From Anastatus disparis (taxonomy: Eukaryota; Arthropoda; Insecta; Hymenoptera; Eupelmidae), in the NCBI GenBank assembly GCA_017163975.1, contig JAFFSR010000364.1, forward strand, positions 186,001-250,000: a stretch of DNA of 64,000 nt, written 5' to 3'. How positions within the stretch are numbered: position 1 is the first letter of the stretch; each line of letters starts with the position of its first letter. Positions 23,338-32,027 of this stretch are shown here, one piece after another. The notes beneath the pieces were generated by a model. It had not been told where the DNA came from and made no database searches. It was given only the letters and a program-made list of their open reading frames with translations. Made by a program: the position numbers and the translations under genes.

Positions 23338-23589
23338 TGTGGGGCCTGGGACTCCAACCAAAAGCCACACAGTATAGATGAGAGAAGGTAGAGGTTTAAG
23401 GTTAAGTTGGATGAATACACGAGAGATATGGTTAAGCGTTATATTTGCTGAAGCCAGGGATACAGTCGGTAGTCAAGTGAGAGAGTTGACGCTCTCATGC
23501 TAACACGTTAACTCGTCTTTAGGGGGTAGGGTCGTTCATACAGTACATGATTGGTTACTCACACTCCTTCACACGTATATATCCCCACA
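23338..23589 (-). repeat. Gypsy 5' LTR, complete
   Basis: A 252-bp LTR, TGTGGGGCC...TATCCCCACA as read on the plus strand. It carries the promoter for minus-strand transcription. Confidence 0.95.
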
Positions 23590-23831
23590 GAATCATCGCC
23601 ACCTTTTAGTGACATGCGTCAACTCCCTACAAAATAAATTCAAATTCTAGGCGCGAAATTCAAACTGATAAAAAAATTACATTCTTCAACAAAAAAAAAT
23701 TTTATTTTAATAATGTACCATAAAAAGAGGATAAATGGTTATGTATACTTTCATCAAAATAACTTTTTTTTTAAATTAAAAAATTTATATCTTCAGATTT
23801 TAATCTTTAACGAAAATTGCGTTTCCTCAAT

Positions 23832-24500
23832 GTAAATATCATATTTATTTAAAGTTTTAGCATTTTTTTTTAAACTTTAAATCGTCATAGCTTTGGTTCT
23901 AATTGATAAATAAAAGCATAAAAATAGTTGTAAGAACACGTAAAGTTGGAAAAATAGTACGATGCGCCATGGTATCAATGTTTTAAAATCGAAAATATAA
24001 AAAAAACGTTTAAAAATCTGTTAAAAAAAAAGGCAAAATCGCATATTCTCACCTACCCTAAAAGTTAGTATTTTTTATGTATAAAATCATATGAAAATTT
24101 AAAAAAAAAAAAAATAGAATTTTTGAGAAAATCGTGTTTGAAAAAAATCGCTTTTTTCGGTTTTTTGTAAATAACTCAGTGAGATCAAATTGTATTACAA
24201 AAATCGAGATTGCATTTAAAACTAGACAAAATTCCGCACACTTTTGTTAAAAAAACGCCCAAAAAGGTTAAAAATTGACGGAGCTATAGTCATTTAAAAG
24301 TAGAGATTCATTTTCAATTTTTGAATTTTCGTTTTTACATCCAACACTAAAATTGATGTAGTGAAAAAAAAAAATTTTTTTTGAGCGTTCTACGAGGTAA
24401 ATTTCATCTTCATATACATAATAGTAGGTATTTTTATTACTTAGAAGAAAAAAAAAAATTCGATCAGTGACGGCCTACATGAATCTGAATGGAATCAGCC
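23832..24500. repeat. Element 1 right terminal inverted repeat
   Basis: Inverted match to 7757-8481. It ends GGAATCAGCC next to ATATAT. Confidence 0.85.
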
Positions 24501-24506
24501 ATATAT

Positions 24507-25964
24507 CATTGGACTTCAACATTTTAAATAACTGATAAATGAATTTATTTAAATATTCATAGAATAATCTTCATGGTACATACTATAAGCTAATGCATTT
24601 TTTTTTTTTAAATTTTACAATAAAATGAAAATTCAGGCAATATTTATGAGTACAGGTGTAGTTTCTGCCTTACATTAATTTAATTTTATAGATTAAAAAT
24701 ATTGTCTTTTTTTTCTATTAAATTAATGTCTCATATTCTTTTTAATTAACAAAATTTATGGTAGATTATTTAAATATGAAGTAAAACATATTACATTTTA
24801 AATGATTAAAAATGTTTTATAATTGTGTATAACTTTCGATAAAGAATTTTTATTATTACTGATTTTAATCAATAAAAAAGAACACAAACAAATATGTTTT
24901 TTTTTAGGAGAAAGTCGTTAATTTAATAAAATTTTATAAATTCAATAAATTAGTTACAAAGTCTAAATATCTTTACAATGTTTTGAATACATGACTTTTA
25001 TCAAATAAATGATTTTTTTTAAATTAATATTTACAAACTAAAATTTACCTTGCATTTATGGCATTTTTACTGCATATAATAATAATAAATTTAATTATTA
25101 AAAGTATGAGATTATTTAAATAACTAAGTACACACATGTTTCTAAAAATAAAACAGGAGTGGCAGTCGTGGGACTGGCTGACAGAAGCTATGCTTTCACT
25201 ATATATATATATATAAACTAGGAAGTGTGACATTTGAGAAAATTATAATTATTTTTTTAATAAAAACTTGTTATTTTTAATTCGATGTATTATGTATTTA
25301 AAAAAATATTAATAATATTACAAATTAATAAATTTGTTAATTAAATTTTTTTATTCATTAATTTTTTTATTATTAATTAATACCAATTAATAAGTAATAT
25401 AAATTATTAAGAAAACATATTTAAGTACACGTAATTACGATCGTAAACAAAGTAACCAAAAAAATACAGACAGATATTATATGTAGCGTGAGTGCAAGTG
25501 AGAGGGTATAAGGAAACGTCGTGAACATAAAAGAGAAATAGTACCCGCTTTGTGTTTTCTTTTAACGTTCTAGTATTATATGGATACTTTCCTCAAAATT
25601 TTACTATACACACACACACAGTACAATCATTAATGGCAGTACATTCAACACACATTTACTTTAGGTAATGTATATATACACGCATATTCATAAGCGGAAT
25701 GGGAGAGAGGGAGAGAAAGGAAGAGAAAAGAATATAAGTGTGTTTATGTTGATAGCAGTAATGGCACTCTGTGCCGTATTCATACATTCGTGATCTGTCG
25801 ATTTTTATACGTTTTAGGCCCTTGCCGTAACCTCGCATAAGAAGCATAGCTTCAATAACAAACTCCTTGCGTTAATTCTACAAAAATTTTTGTGTTGATT
25901 TTAAAAGTACACAGGAATTTTGAAATTACAAAAATTTGACGAATTACACAGAATTTTTTACAGT
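24507..25964. other. AT-rich spacer
   Basis: No gene seen. A TA run lies at about 25199-25214 and a CA run at about 25609-25620. The less AT-rich part at about 25430-25860 may be low-copy DNA but shows no coding signal. Confidence 0.55.
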
Positions 25965-26375
25965 GTAATGTCCCTAAAAGATAGCATGGAACCTAGCAAG
26001 AACATTTCTAAAAAGATTTCTTGAATGGTTCGCGGAAATTTTGATAAAAGGTTGCTGTAAGGTTTTTTAAATGTATCATAAAACCTTTTAAAATTTTTTT
26101 CGTAATGTCTTTAACATCTTTTATGAAACTTTGCAGAAAAATTTCTTGTAAGATTTCTTAAGTGGTTCATAAAAGTTTTGATAAACCCCTGGTAGAAATG
26201 TCAACCAACGTTTAGCGATCAGTTTGTCAAATCGCAATGACTTAGCCAACGCTTTAACTAACATTCGTTTAAAATTACTGCTAATTTCGTCACAAAAAGA
26301 TGGGTTCGTTAGCCAACGGTTAGCCCAAGCGTTGGTTAATAATTTAGTACGTTTGTTAGCCAACAGATTCTTAAT
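25965..26375. repeat. Remnant of the 5.0 kb array plus a GTTGGTTA-rich segment
   Basis: 25965-26190 resembles the units at 5015-5835 (GATAAAAGGTTGCTGTAAGG, TATCATAAAACC). 26190-26370 contains several GTTAGCCAACG/CGTTGGTTA permutations that also appear near 38265-38325, suggesting a shared decayed repeat. Confidence 0.5.
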
Positions 26376-26528
26376 TTTTCAAAAAATAATTCTCTTTTGA
26401 ACTGTATCAATGATAACAGTTTATAATAGTAAAAATATTAACAAAATTAAATAATTTCATGTTAAAGTATATAAATATTAACATTTCATAATTGTAAAAA
26501 TATTGTCATAATAAATTAATGAATGAAT

Positions 26529-26655
26529 AGTACATTACATAACTAGTGCAGGAAGTGGGTGATTCCTGCACGAAAAGTTTGTCACTCGAGCGAAGTGAGG
26601 GCGATAATTTCCGTGCGAGATCACCCATTTCCCGCACGTGTTACGTATATTATTT
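26529..26655. repeat. CpG-rich hairpin element (ATAGTACATTAC type)
   Basis: GTGCAGGAAGTGGGTGATTC is mirrored as GATCACCCATTTCCCGCAC around a CpG-rich core CACTCGAGCGAAGTGAGGGC. It begins ATAGTACATTACATAAC and ends near GTTACGTATAT. Confidence 0.6.
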
Positions 26656-27054
26656 TTGCACACAAGGTGTGGGAAGTTTGATTGGTCTTTTATATAATAT
26701 ATGGTTGCATTTTACAAATTAATAATAAAAAAAGAATGGTTATATCAATTTAAATTAAAATTCATATTACAAAAAAAAGAATTGAATGTGGGTTAGAGAA
26801 TCGAGGATGTGATAATAGAAACAAATATAATATTGTAAACTTTTTATTTATTGAAAGAAAACGTAAATTTAAGTACATAATTTGTTTCAAAAACGAAATG
26901 TAGTGTAACGTACCCAAGTGGGTAATAGTTACTTTTTAAAAAAAAATAAATTATGATCCAAATTCGATGCTAGATTAATTAGCGTATAATATAAACGCGA
27001 TATATTTTTAATTTTATGTACGCGACTTGTATAATTTTTTTTAATATATTTAAT

Positions 27055-27245
27055 AAACTACGCAAGCTCCTTTCGGGCAATGGACCAGATTGGAGGGTAG
27101 CTATTAAATACTTTGCTAGCAAACTACAACAGCTCCGTTCGGGCAGTAGGCCGGATTGGAGTGTAGCTGCTAGGTCCCTATTTAACAAACTACACAAGCT
27201 CCGTTCGGGCAATTGGCCAGATTAGAGGGTAGCTGTTAAGTATTT
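27055..27245. repeat. Three tandem 66-bp units with a conserved hairpin
   Basis: Units start at about 27055, 27121 and 27188. Each contains AGCTCC-(T/G)TTCGGGCA, a short spacer with GG(A/C)C(A/C)(A/G)GATT, then (G/A)GAGNGTAGCT. AGCTCC can pair with GGAG..AGCT in each unit. The frames through the repeat are open on both strands but show no protein-like conservation. Confidence 0.75.
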
Positions 27246-27465
27246 TGTTAATGAAACGTCAGCTTATTAATAAAGCTAGGCGTTTCCTTTGTTAGTATTT
27301 AATGTATTACTATTTTTAATAATAAAAGGAAATATATATTATGTTAAATATTCTTTTATTTTAAGAAAAAATATAAGTATGTAATTACAAAATGAAAAAA
27401 AAAGAAAACTCTCCGGTGAGAGAAAAAGAGAAGCTCTTTAAAGATAAAAGCTCAATTTATTTTAT

Positions 27466-27540
27466 TTGAAAGCTCTTAATATTAACCTGGGGGGTTAAGC
27501 CTAGGGCGCTTGTATGTCCCCAGAGTTAAATAGAGCTCAA
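27466..27540. repeat. Structured hairpin copy 1
   Basis: Outer stem TTGA..GCTCT with AGAGCTCAA, middle TTAAC with GTTAA, inner CTGGGG with CCCCAG. These enclose the core GTTAAGCCTAGGGCGCTTG then TATGTCCC. It has the same architecture as the next three copies with entirely different stem letters. Transcription unknown. Confidence 0.7.
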
Positions 27541-27561
27541 TTCGAATTTCTTTTTTAATCA

Positions 27562-27623
27562 AAACCTTAGATAACAAAGGGCGTTAAGCTTAGGCGCTTA
27601 TATGTCGCAATTGTTATCGGTTT
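27562..27623. repeat. Structured hairpin copy 2
   Basis: Outer stem AAACC with GGTTT, a 3-nt bulge, inner stem GATAACAA with TTGTTATC. Core GGGCGTTAAGCTTAGGCGCT then TATATGTCGCAA. Confidence 0.75.
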
Positions 27624-27639
27624 ATTAAATTTATTTTAA

Positions 27640-27708
27640 TTTTTCGCTTTAAAAAGCAAAAGGCGTTAAGCTTAATCGCTTGTATGTCCCAATTGCTAAG
27701 CGGAAAAA
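27640..27708. repeat. Structured hairpin copy 3
   Basis: Outer stem TTTTTCGCTT with AAGCG(G)AAAAA, a 5-nt bulge, inner stem AGCAA with TTGCT. Core AGGCGTTAAGCTTAATCGCT then TGTATGTCCCAA. Confidence 0.75.
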
Positions 27709-27754
27709 TATTCTACGGCCAAGAAATTTATATTTGGTTCTTGATTAAATGTCA

Positions 27755-27818
27755 ACTCAGGTAAACAAAGGGCGTTAAGCCTAAGCGCTTGTATATCCCA
27801 ATTGTTACCGGTCTGAGT
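27755..27818. repeat. Structured hairpin copy 4
   Basis: Outer stem ACTCAG with CTGAGT, a bulge on the 3' side, inner stem GTAAACAA with TTGTTAC. Core GGGCGTTAAGCCTAAGCGCT then TGTATATCCCAA. Confidence 0.75.
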
Positions 27819-27996
27819 CGATTCAAGAATAAGGCGCGCGAGTCAACGAGACTCGGGCTTTTATACGCGCCGAGCTTCTCTCCATCTCTCTTACAATGGT
27901 GGGGAGCTTTTAAAGTTGCGCGCGCTTACAGGGTTTACAAAGTTTCGGAGTTTTATTTCTCCGTCTCGCTCGCTCTTATATGCTTAAATATTAAGA

Positions 27997-28091
27997 CATA
28001 GTAAGCGCGCTGTGAGGTTGCCTCGCGCGCTGTAAGCCAGCTGTGCGTTGACCTATATACAACCTTGTATATAGGTCACGCGCTTACTATG
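27997..28091. repeat. Nested palindrome
   Basis: The outer arms CATAGTAAGCGCG and CGCGCTTACTATG are 13-bp exact complements. Near the right arm sits a perfect inner hairpin, GACCTATATACAA and TTGTATATAGGTC with a 2-nt loop (28050-28077). GCGCGC tracts lie between. It could extrude as a cruciform or fold in RNA. Confidence 0.85.
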
Positions 28092-28577
28092 CCTTTATAA
28101 CTCAAAATTTATTAATAAAAAGAATGAAATATATTTTTTAATAAATTAAATAAAATTAAAATATAAATAACTAATAATATAATAAATAAAAATATACTAT
28201 TTAAAAGAAAATAATTGAAAAATAATATATAGATAATTAAAAAATAAATTAAAATTCAAATAGAAAAAATCTAATAACAAAATTTTGAAGCAAATAATAA
28301 AAGATATAACAATTAATAACGAAAAAATAAAAAGATTAAATTAAATAAAAATATAAATTATAATAATATACAGAAAAATAAAAAAGGGAAGAAAAACAGG
28401 GCGCTTTGGGGCGTCAGAGTAGGTATTTCTATAAATATACAAATAAATCAATAAATTACATATTTAACTAAAACATCATTTAATTAAATAATTTTTTTAT
28501 GAATTCAAATTTTAGAATTTACATTAAAATTAATTGTAATGTTATTACAATTTTTTAAAGTCAATGTAATTTTTTTT

Positions 28578-29490
28578 TTCTTTGTTAAAATTTTAACCCC
28601 ACTCTTCTATATTTTTTTTCTTTGCTTAAATAATTTTCTCACTTACAATGCATACGCGAAAATTTTAGATTTTCGTTTTCGTAATATTAAGAGAATATCA
28701 TAGTTATTCCCTCCTAATAATATTTTTATTCAAAGTTCATGAGTAAACGGTGCGTCAAATCATATTCTTCCACTACAGAAAGAAAATTTATAAGATTAAT
28801 CCTGAGTGCGGACAACTCAAGAAATTTATTAAAATACTACGCATAAAAAGTTATGAAAAAACTTTCAATGTATAGTATTTTAAGGTTAGGTTTATCGAGC
28901 TTGATATCTAATTTTCATTCAAAGTTCATGAAAAAATAACAAGTTTAGTGATCTTCTTTTAAACAAAAATGATTGAATTAATGTAGCTTTAGCGCGGACA
29001 AGTCATTATATTTGTCTAAATAGTCAATTTAAAGAGATATCAATCAGATAAAAAAAGCAAAAATCGATTCTGCCAACTCCGACATCCCGTTAAGCATCTA
29101 ATAAATGGTATCTTCTTTTTTAAAATTTCAACCTCACTCTTCTATATTTTTTTTTTTGTTTAAATAATTTTCTCACTTACAACGCATACGCGAAAATTTT
29201 AGATTTTCGTTTTTACAATATTAAACATTTAATAAATGGTATTTTTCTTTTTTAACATTTTAACCCCACTCTTCTATATTTTTTCTTTGTTTAAATAATT
29301 TTCTTACATATAATGCTTACGCGATAACTTTAGATCCTCGTTTTTATAATATTAAACATCTAATAAATGTATTCTTCTATGTTTACATTTTAGCCCCACT
29401 CTTCTATATTTTTTTCTTTGTTTAAAAAATTTTCTTACTTATAATGTTCACTCGAAAACTTAAGATCCTCGTTTTTATAATATTAAATAT
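28578..29490. repeat. Four copies of a 130-bp repeat
   Basis: Copies at about 28578-28695, 29100-29225, 29228-29350 and 29355-29490 share CCACTCTTCTATATTTTTT, TTTAAATAATTTTCT(C/T)AC and GATTTTCGTTTTTA. The last three are in tandem; the first is separated by about 400 bp. That spacer carries two copies of a TTCA(A/T)AGTTCATGA phrase (28732, 28918). Confidence 0.8.
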
Positions 29491-29529
29491 TTAACAAATT
29501 TATTTTATTCATTGTAATATTATATTTTA

Positions 29530-29645
29530 CACAGCGTGCGGTAATTTTTTTCCCGCACGCTTTTTTCGTGCGGGAATAAGGCACTTTCCGTACGGAAATT
29601 CGTGTGGGAAATCAAACTTCTCGCACGCCGTATGGAAATAGTACA
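29530..29645. repeat. CpG-rich hairpin cluster
   Basis: GCGTGCGGTAA and CCCGCACGC with TTTTTTC between form one hairpin. CGTGCGGGAATAAG and TTCCGTACGGAA follow. It adjoins ATAGTACATTACGTAAC at 29638. Confidence 0.7.
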
Positions 29646-29948
29646 TTACGTAACGGGTATGGAAAGGTCAATTTATGAAACGAGAAGTTTACGGCCTGAG
29701 CCGAAGGTGAGGGTAACGAGTTTCGAAAACAAGCCTTTCCATACTAGTTGCGTAGTGTATTTTTCGCCATGAGAGCCAAAAAAGAGCAATGAAGTTGCGA
29801 TTTCAGAGTTAGAATGGTGAAATAGTACAAGGCGAGGGTCGTAACGAGTTTCGTAACAAAGCCTTTTTATACCAGTTGCGAACCGTATTTTTTGCTATGA
29901 GAGCCAAGAAAGAGCAACGAAGTTGCGATTTTGGGGTTGGAATGGCTA
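29640..29948. repeat. Direct repeat of about 130 bp, two copies
   Basis: GAGGGTAACGAGTTTCG...ACAAGCCTTTCCATAC and ATGAGAGCCAAAAAAGAGCA in the first copy (about 29707-29822) recur in the second (about 29841-29948) with scattered substitutions. Confidence 0.8.
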
Positions 29949-30349
29949 AAAAATATGTACTTATGTATTAAATATACAATAATAATAATAAAGTTAATAA
30001 TATTATATGTACATCATTATATCGTAACTCTAAAACAATATTTTTAATGCAATAAATGAATTTTTCATATTTTTTACATGTTAAAAGTTGAAATAATTTT
30101 TGGTTATGTATGTATATATTCGTAAAAAATGCATTAGCGTAAACTTTGGCAGAAAGTATATTTATAAAAAATACAATGACGTAAATCTTATATTTATGCA
30201 GTTTTAATATTATTTATAAACTTTAATAATTTCATGATTGAATTAAATTTACTACTAATGATAATATTCTATTGCTATTTAGTAATATCATTAGTTGATA
30301 ATTTATTTTAATAATTTTATTTCTTTTCTATAATATGTAGCTATATATA

Positions 30350-31394
30350 AGCAAGTTTTTTACTTTTCTGTAAGTTTTGTGAGGAGGGTCCTCGGATCTG
30401 TACCAAATTTTAGTATGTTTTTTCATCATATAAAATAAGTATTCAGTGAAAATTTCAGCGCTCTTGTGGCCCTAGAACCGGAGATATAAGCCCAAAAGCG
30501 TCAACAATAGCCCTTTTAAGCCTGTTTTCAAACTATGATAATTCGTAAGTAAAGTAAACTGAAAAAATCAAAAACTATCAGTATTCAAACTGCTGCTGAA
30601 GGCAATGTTTTTGATGAAAACACTTGCGACAGGTCGCGTTTGAAAGGTATTATCATAAGCTTTGAAATAAGCTGTGGAACGTTAAGATCGATTGTTAGAG
30701 AGCGGAGCTACAGCTGTTTGAATATTGCAATTTTCGTAAAAATCGCGTTTTTGCCATTTTTGAAGTCATACTGTGCATTTCTATCAACTCCAAATTGCAC
30801 AAAAATTTTTTTGGGAATACTTTTTCATATCAACAACAACTTACTATCGAGAAACCCTTGGCTATTTGCCTTTAAGTTAGTTATTTTAGACGCTGAAAAT
30901 CGAGTATTTTCAAGTATTTTGTGTCCCAAGTAAGCTGATTTGTCTAGAGGTTTTCCCTACTGCAAAATCTCACGTGAAATTTCATGCCAAAATCTCATGT
31001 AACTTAAAAACGTGTAAAAATGTCAAAATAATATAAACTTTCACTTTTACAGTCATTTGTATGCATTGTAGAGCATATTTCTTCTCAATAAAATATTTAA
31101 ATGCAATATTATAATTGAATTTAGAGGAAAATTTTGCATTGAAAATTTTTATGCCGAATTTTTTCTAAGTCCATAAATGAGATCTCACGTGAGATTTTGC
31201 TGTAGGGTTGCTCTCTTACAGCATTTTGAAAGTGCTAAAGTACAAATTATACTACGAATTATAAAATAAGACCTTAAAACTCTCAATTTGAACACTGGAT
31301 AAAATCTCTAGGTGCCATGGGAGTGATGCAATGACCAGTTCAATTCATAGTGAATTTCAAAGTACCAAATCTGTGAATGCTCGTTTTACGCAAT
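30350..31394. repeat. Element 2 left terminal inverted repeat
   Basis: Inverted match to 37257-38156 (GAGGAGGGTCCTCGGATCTG; TTTGGTACTTTGAAATTCAC in the right copy). It is interrupted by the 253-bp MITE at 30955-31207. The right copy in turn has about 110 extra bases near 37850-37965. Confidence 0.9.
30955..31207. mobile_element. 253-bp MITE in the element 2 left repeat
   Basis: Ends CCCTACTGCAAAATCTCACG and the complement CACGTGAGATTTTGCTGTAG-GG. The uninterrupted right inverted repeat of element 2 lacks it, proving the insertion. A TT dinucleotide on both sides may be the duplication. Confidence 0.85.
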
Positions 31395-31814
31395 CAGCTC
31401 TATTGCTCCGCAAGAGGCGTTCATTACCTCCGGTACAGCTGTGATTTATTTATATCTAAATTTATATATTACACGTGCGTCGATGAATATAGACTGATAG
31501 ACTTTTCAGCTTAAAGCATTTATGAGCATGGATCCATGAATCTTAAGAGCATATGAGCCGCTATCTTGAGTCTAAGAGCAGTTTTGTTTTTTTTAAGACC
31601 ACGAAGTTCATAAACAGGAGCGATGGAACTTCATGTCAGATTGCGATATTTTTACAATACATAAGACTATAGTCTCTAGAGCGTATGAACATTTTTTGTA
31701 TATCTATACATATAAAATATATGTTATATATATATACAGTTATAAAAATACATTGAAATCTGGTGTCACCTTGCAGTGGCTGGGTAACTTAACTACTCAT
31801 CTTTGGAATATGTT

Positions 31815-31860
31815 CCCCGTTCAAGAGTACGCTTCTATAGAAGCGTACTCTTGAACGGGG
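31815..31860. repeat. Perfect 46-bp palindrome
   Basis: CCCCGTTCAAGAGTACGC-TTCTA and its exact complement with no spacer. It shares the inner 28 bp with the next palindrome. Confidence 0.97.
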
Positions 31861-31861
31861 T

Positions 31862-31905
31862 AGTACCAAAGAGTACGCTTCTATAGAAGCGTACTCTTTG
31901 GTACT
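31862..31905. repeat. Perfect 44-bp palindrome
   Basis: AGTACCAAAGAGTACGC-TTCTA and its exact complement with no spacer, one base after the previous palindrome. Confidence 0.97.
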
Positions 31906-31911
31906 GTCTAC

Positions 31912-32027
31912 GGCCCGAATTCATAGTCGTATCTTGAGTATTAAGTATGATTTAAAACTTAAGTATCGTTACTTGAGTATCAGCTGTATCATACTTAATA
32001 CTCAAGACACGACTATGAATTCGGGCC
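31912..32027. mobile_element. 116-bp foldback MITE with TAC duplication
   Basis: GGCCCGAATTCATAGTCGT at the left is complemented at the right end, and the arms continue with TTGAGTATTAAGTATGAT. TAC flanks both sides (31909-31911 and 32028-32030). Confidence 0.85.

Larger units (their letters stand above)
11328..23589 (-). mobile_element. Gypsy/Ty3 LTR retrotransposon, CsRn1-like
   Basis: Two nearly identical LTRs of about 252 bp (TGTGGGGCC...CCCCACA) bracket gag-pol on the minus strand, with 4-bp duplications GAAT at 11324-11327 and 23590-23593. Two independent hallmarks point to the CsRn1 clade: a Gag knuckle of the CX2HX9CX3C type and a primer-binding site resembling tRNA-Trp. Apart from the 3.18 kb insertion the LTRs differ at about two positions, so the copy is young. 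Its pol nevertheless has a deletion, a frameshift and a stop. Confidence 0.95.
7757..24500 (-). mobile_element. Element 1: DNA transposon with long terminal inverted repeats
   Basis: The ends GGTTGATTCCATTCAGATTC (7757) and the complement GAATCTGAATGGAATCAGCC (24500) open inverted repeats of about 700 bp. The element is flanked on both sides by ATATAT (7751-7756 and 24501-24506), which may be a target duplication or part of one (ATAT). It spans 16.7 kb, of which about 12.26 kb is the inserted Gypsy element, so the original was about 4.5 kb. A DDE-like transposase pseudogene lies inside on the minus strand. The transposase resembles the one in element 2 (30350-38156). I could not assign a superfamily with confidence. 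Confidence 0.85.
26637..29665. mobile_element. Putative composite non-autonomous element with structured repeats
   Basis: About 45 bp at the left (GTTACGTATATTATTTTTGC...GAAGTTTGATT) aligns in inverted orientation with the right side (CAAACTTCTCGCACGCCGTATGG...TACGTAAC). The two could be termini of one 3 kb unit. The interior holds the 66-bp repeats, the four covarying hairpins, a nested palindrome and four 130-bp repeats. No target duplication was resolved, so the boundaries are inferred, and the ends might be two separate hairpin repeats. Confidence 0.4.

Noticed and set aside
27466..27818. Hammerhead or pistol ribozymes as an explanation of the hairpins
   Set aside because: No CTGATGA...GAAA hammerhead core on either strand. 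A passing similarity of TTAAGCC.TAAGCG to pistol does not match that ribozyme's fold.
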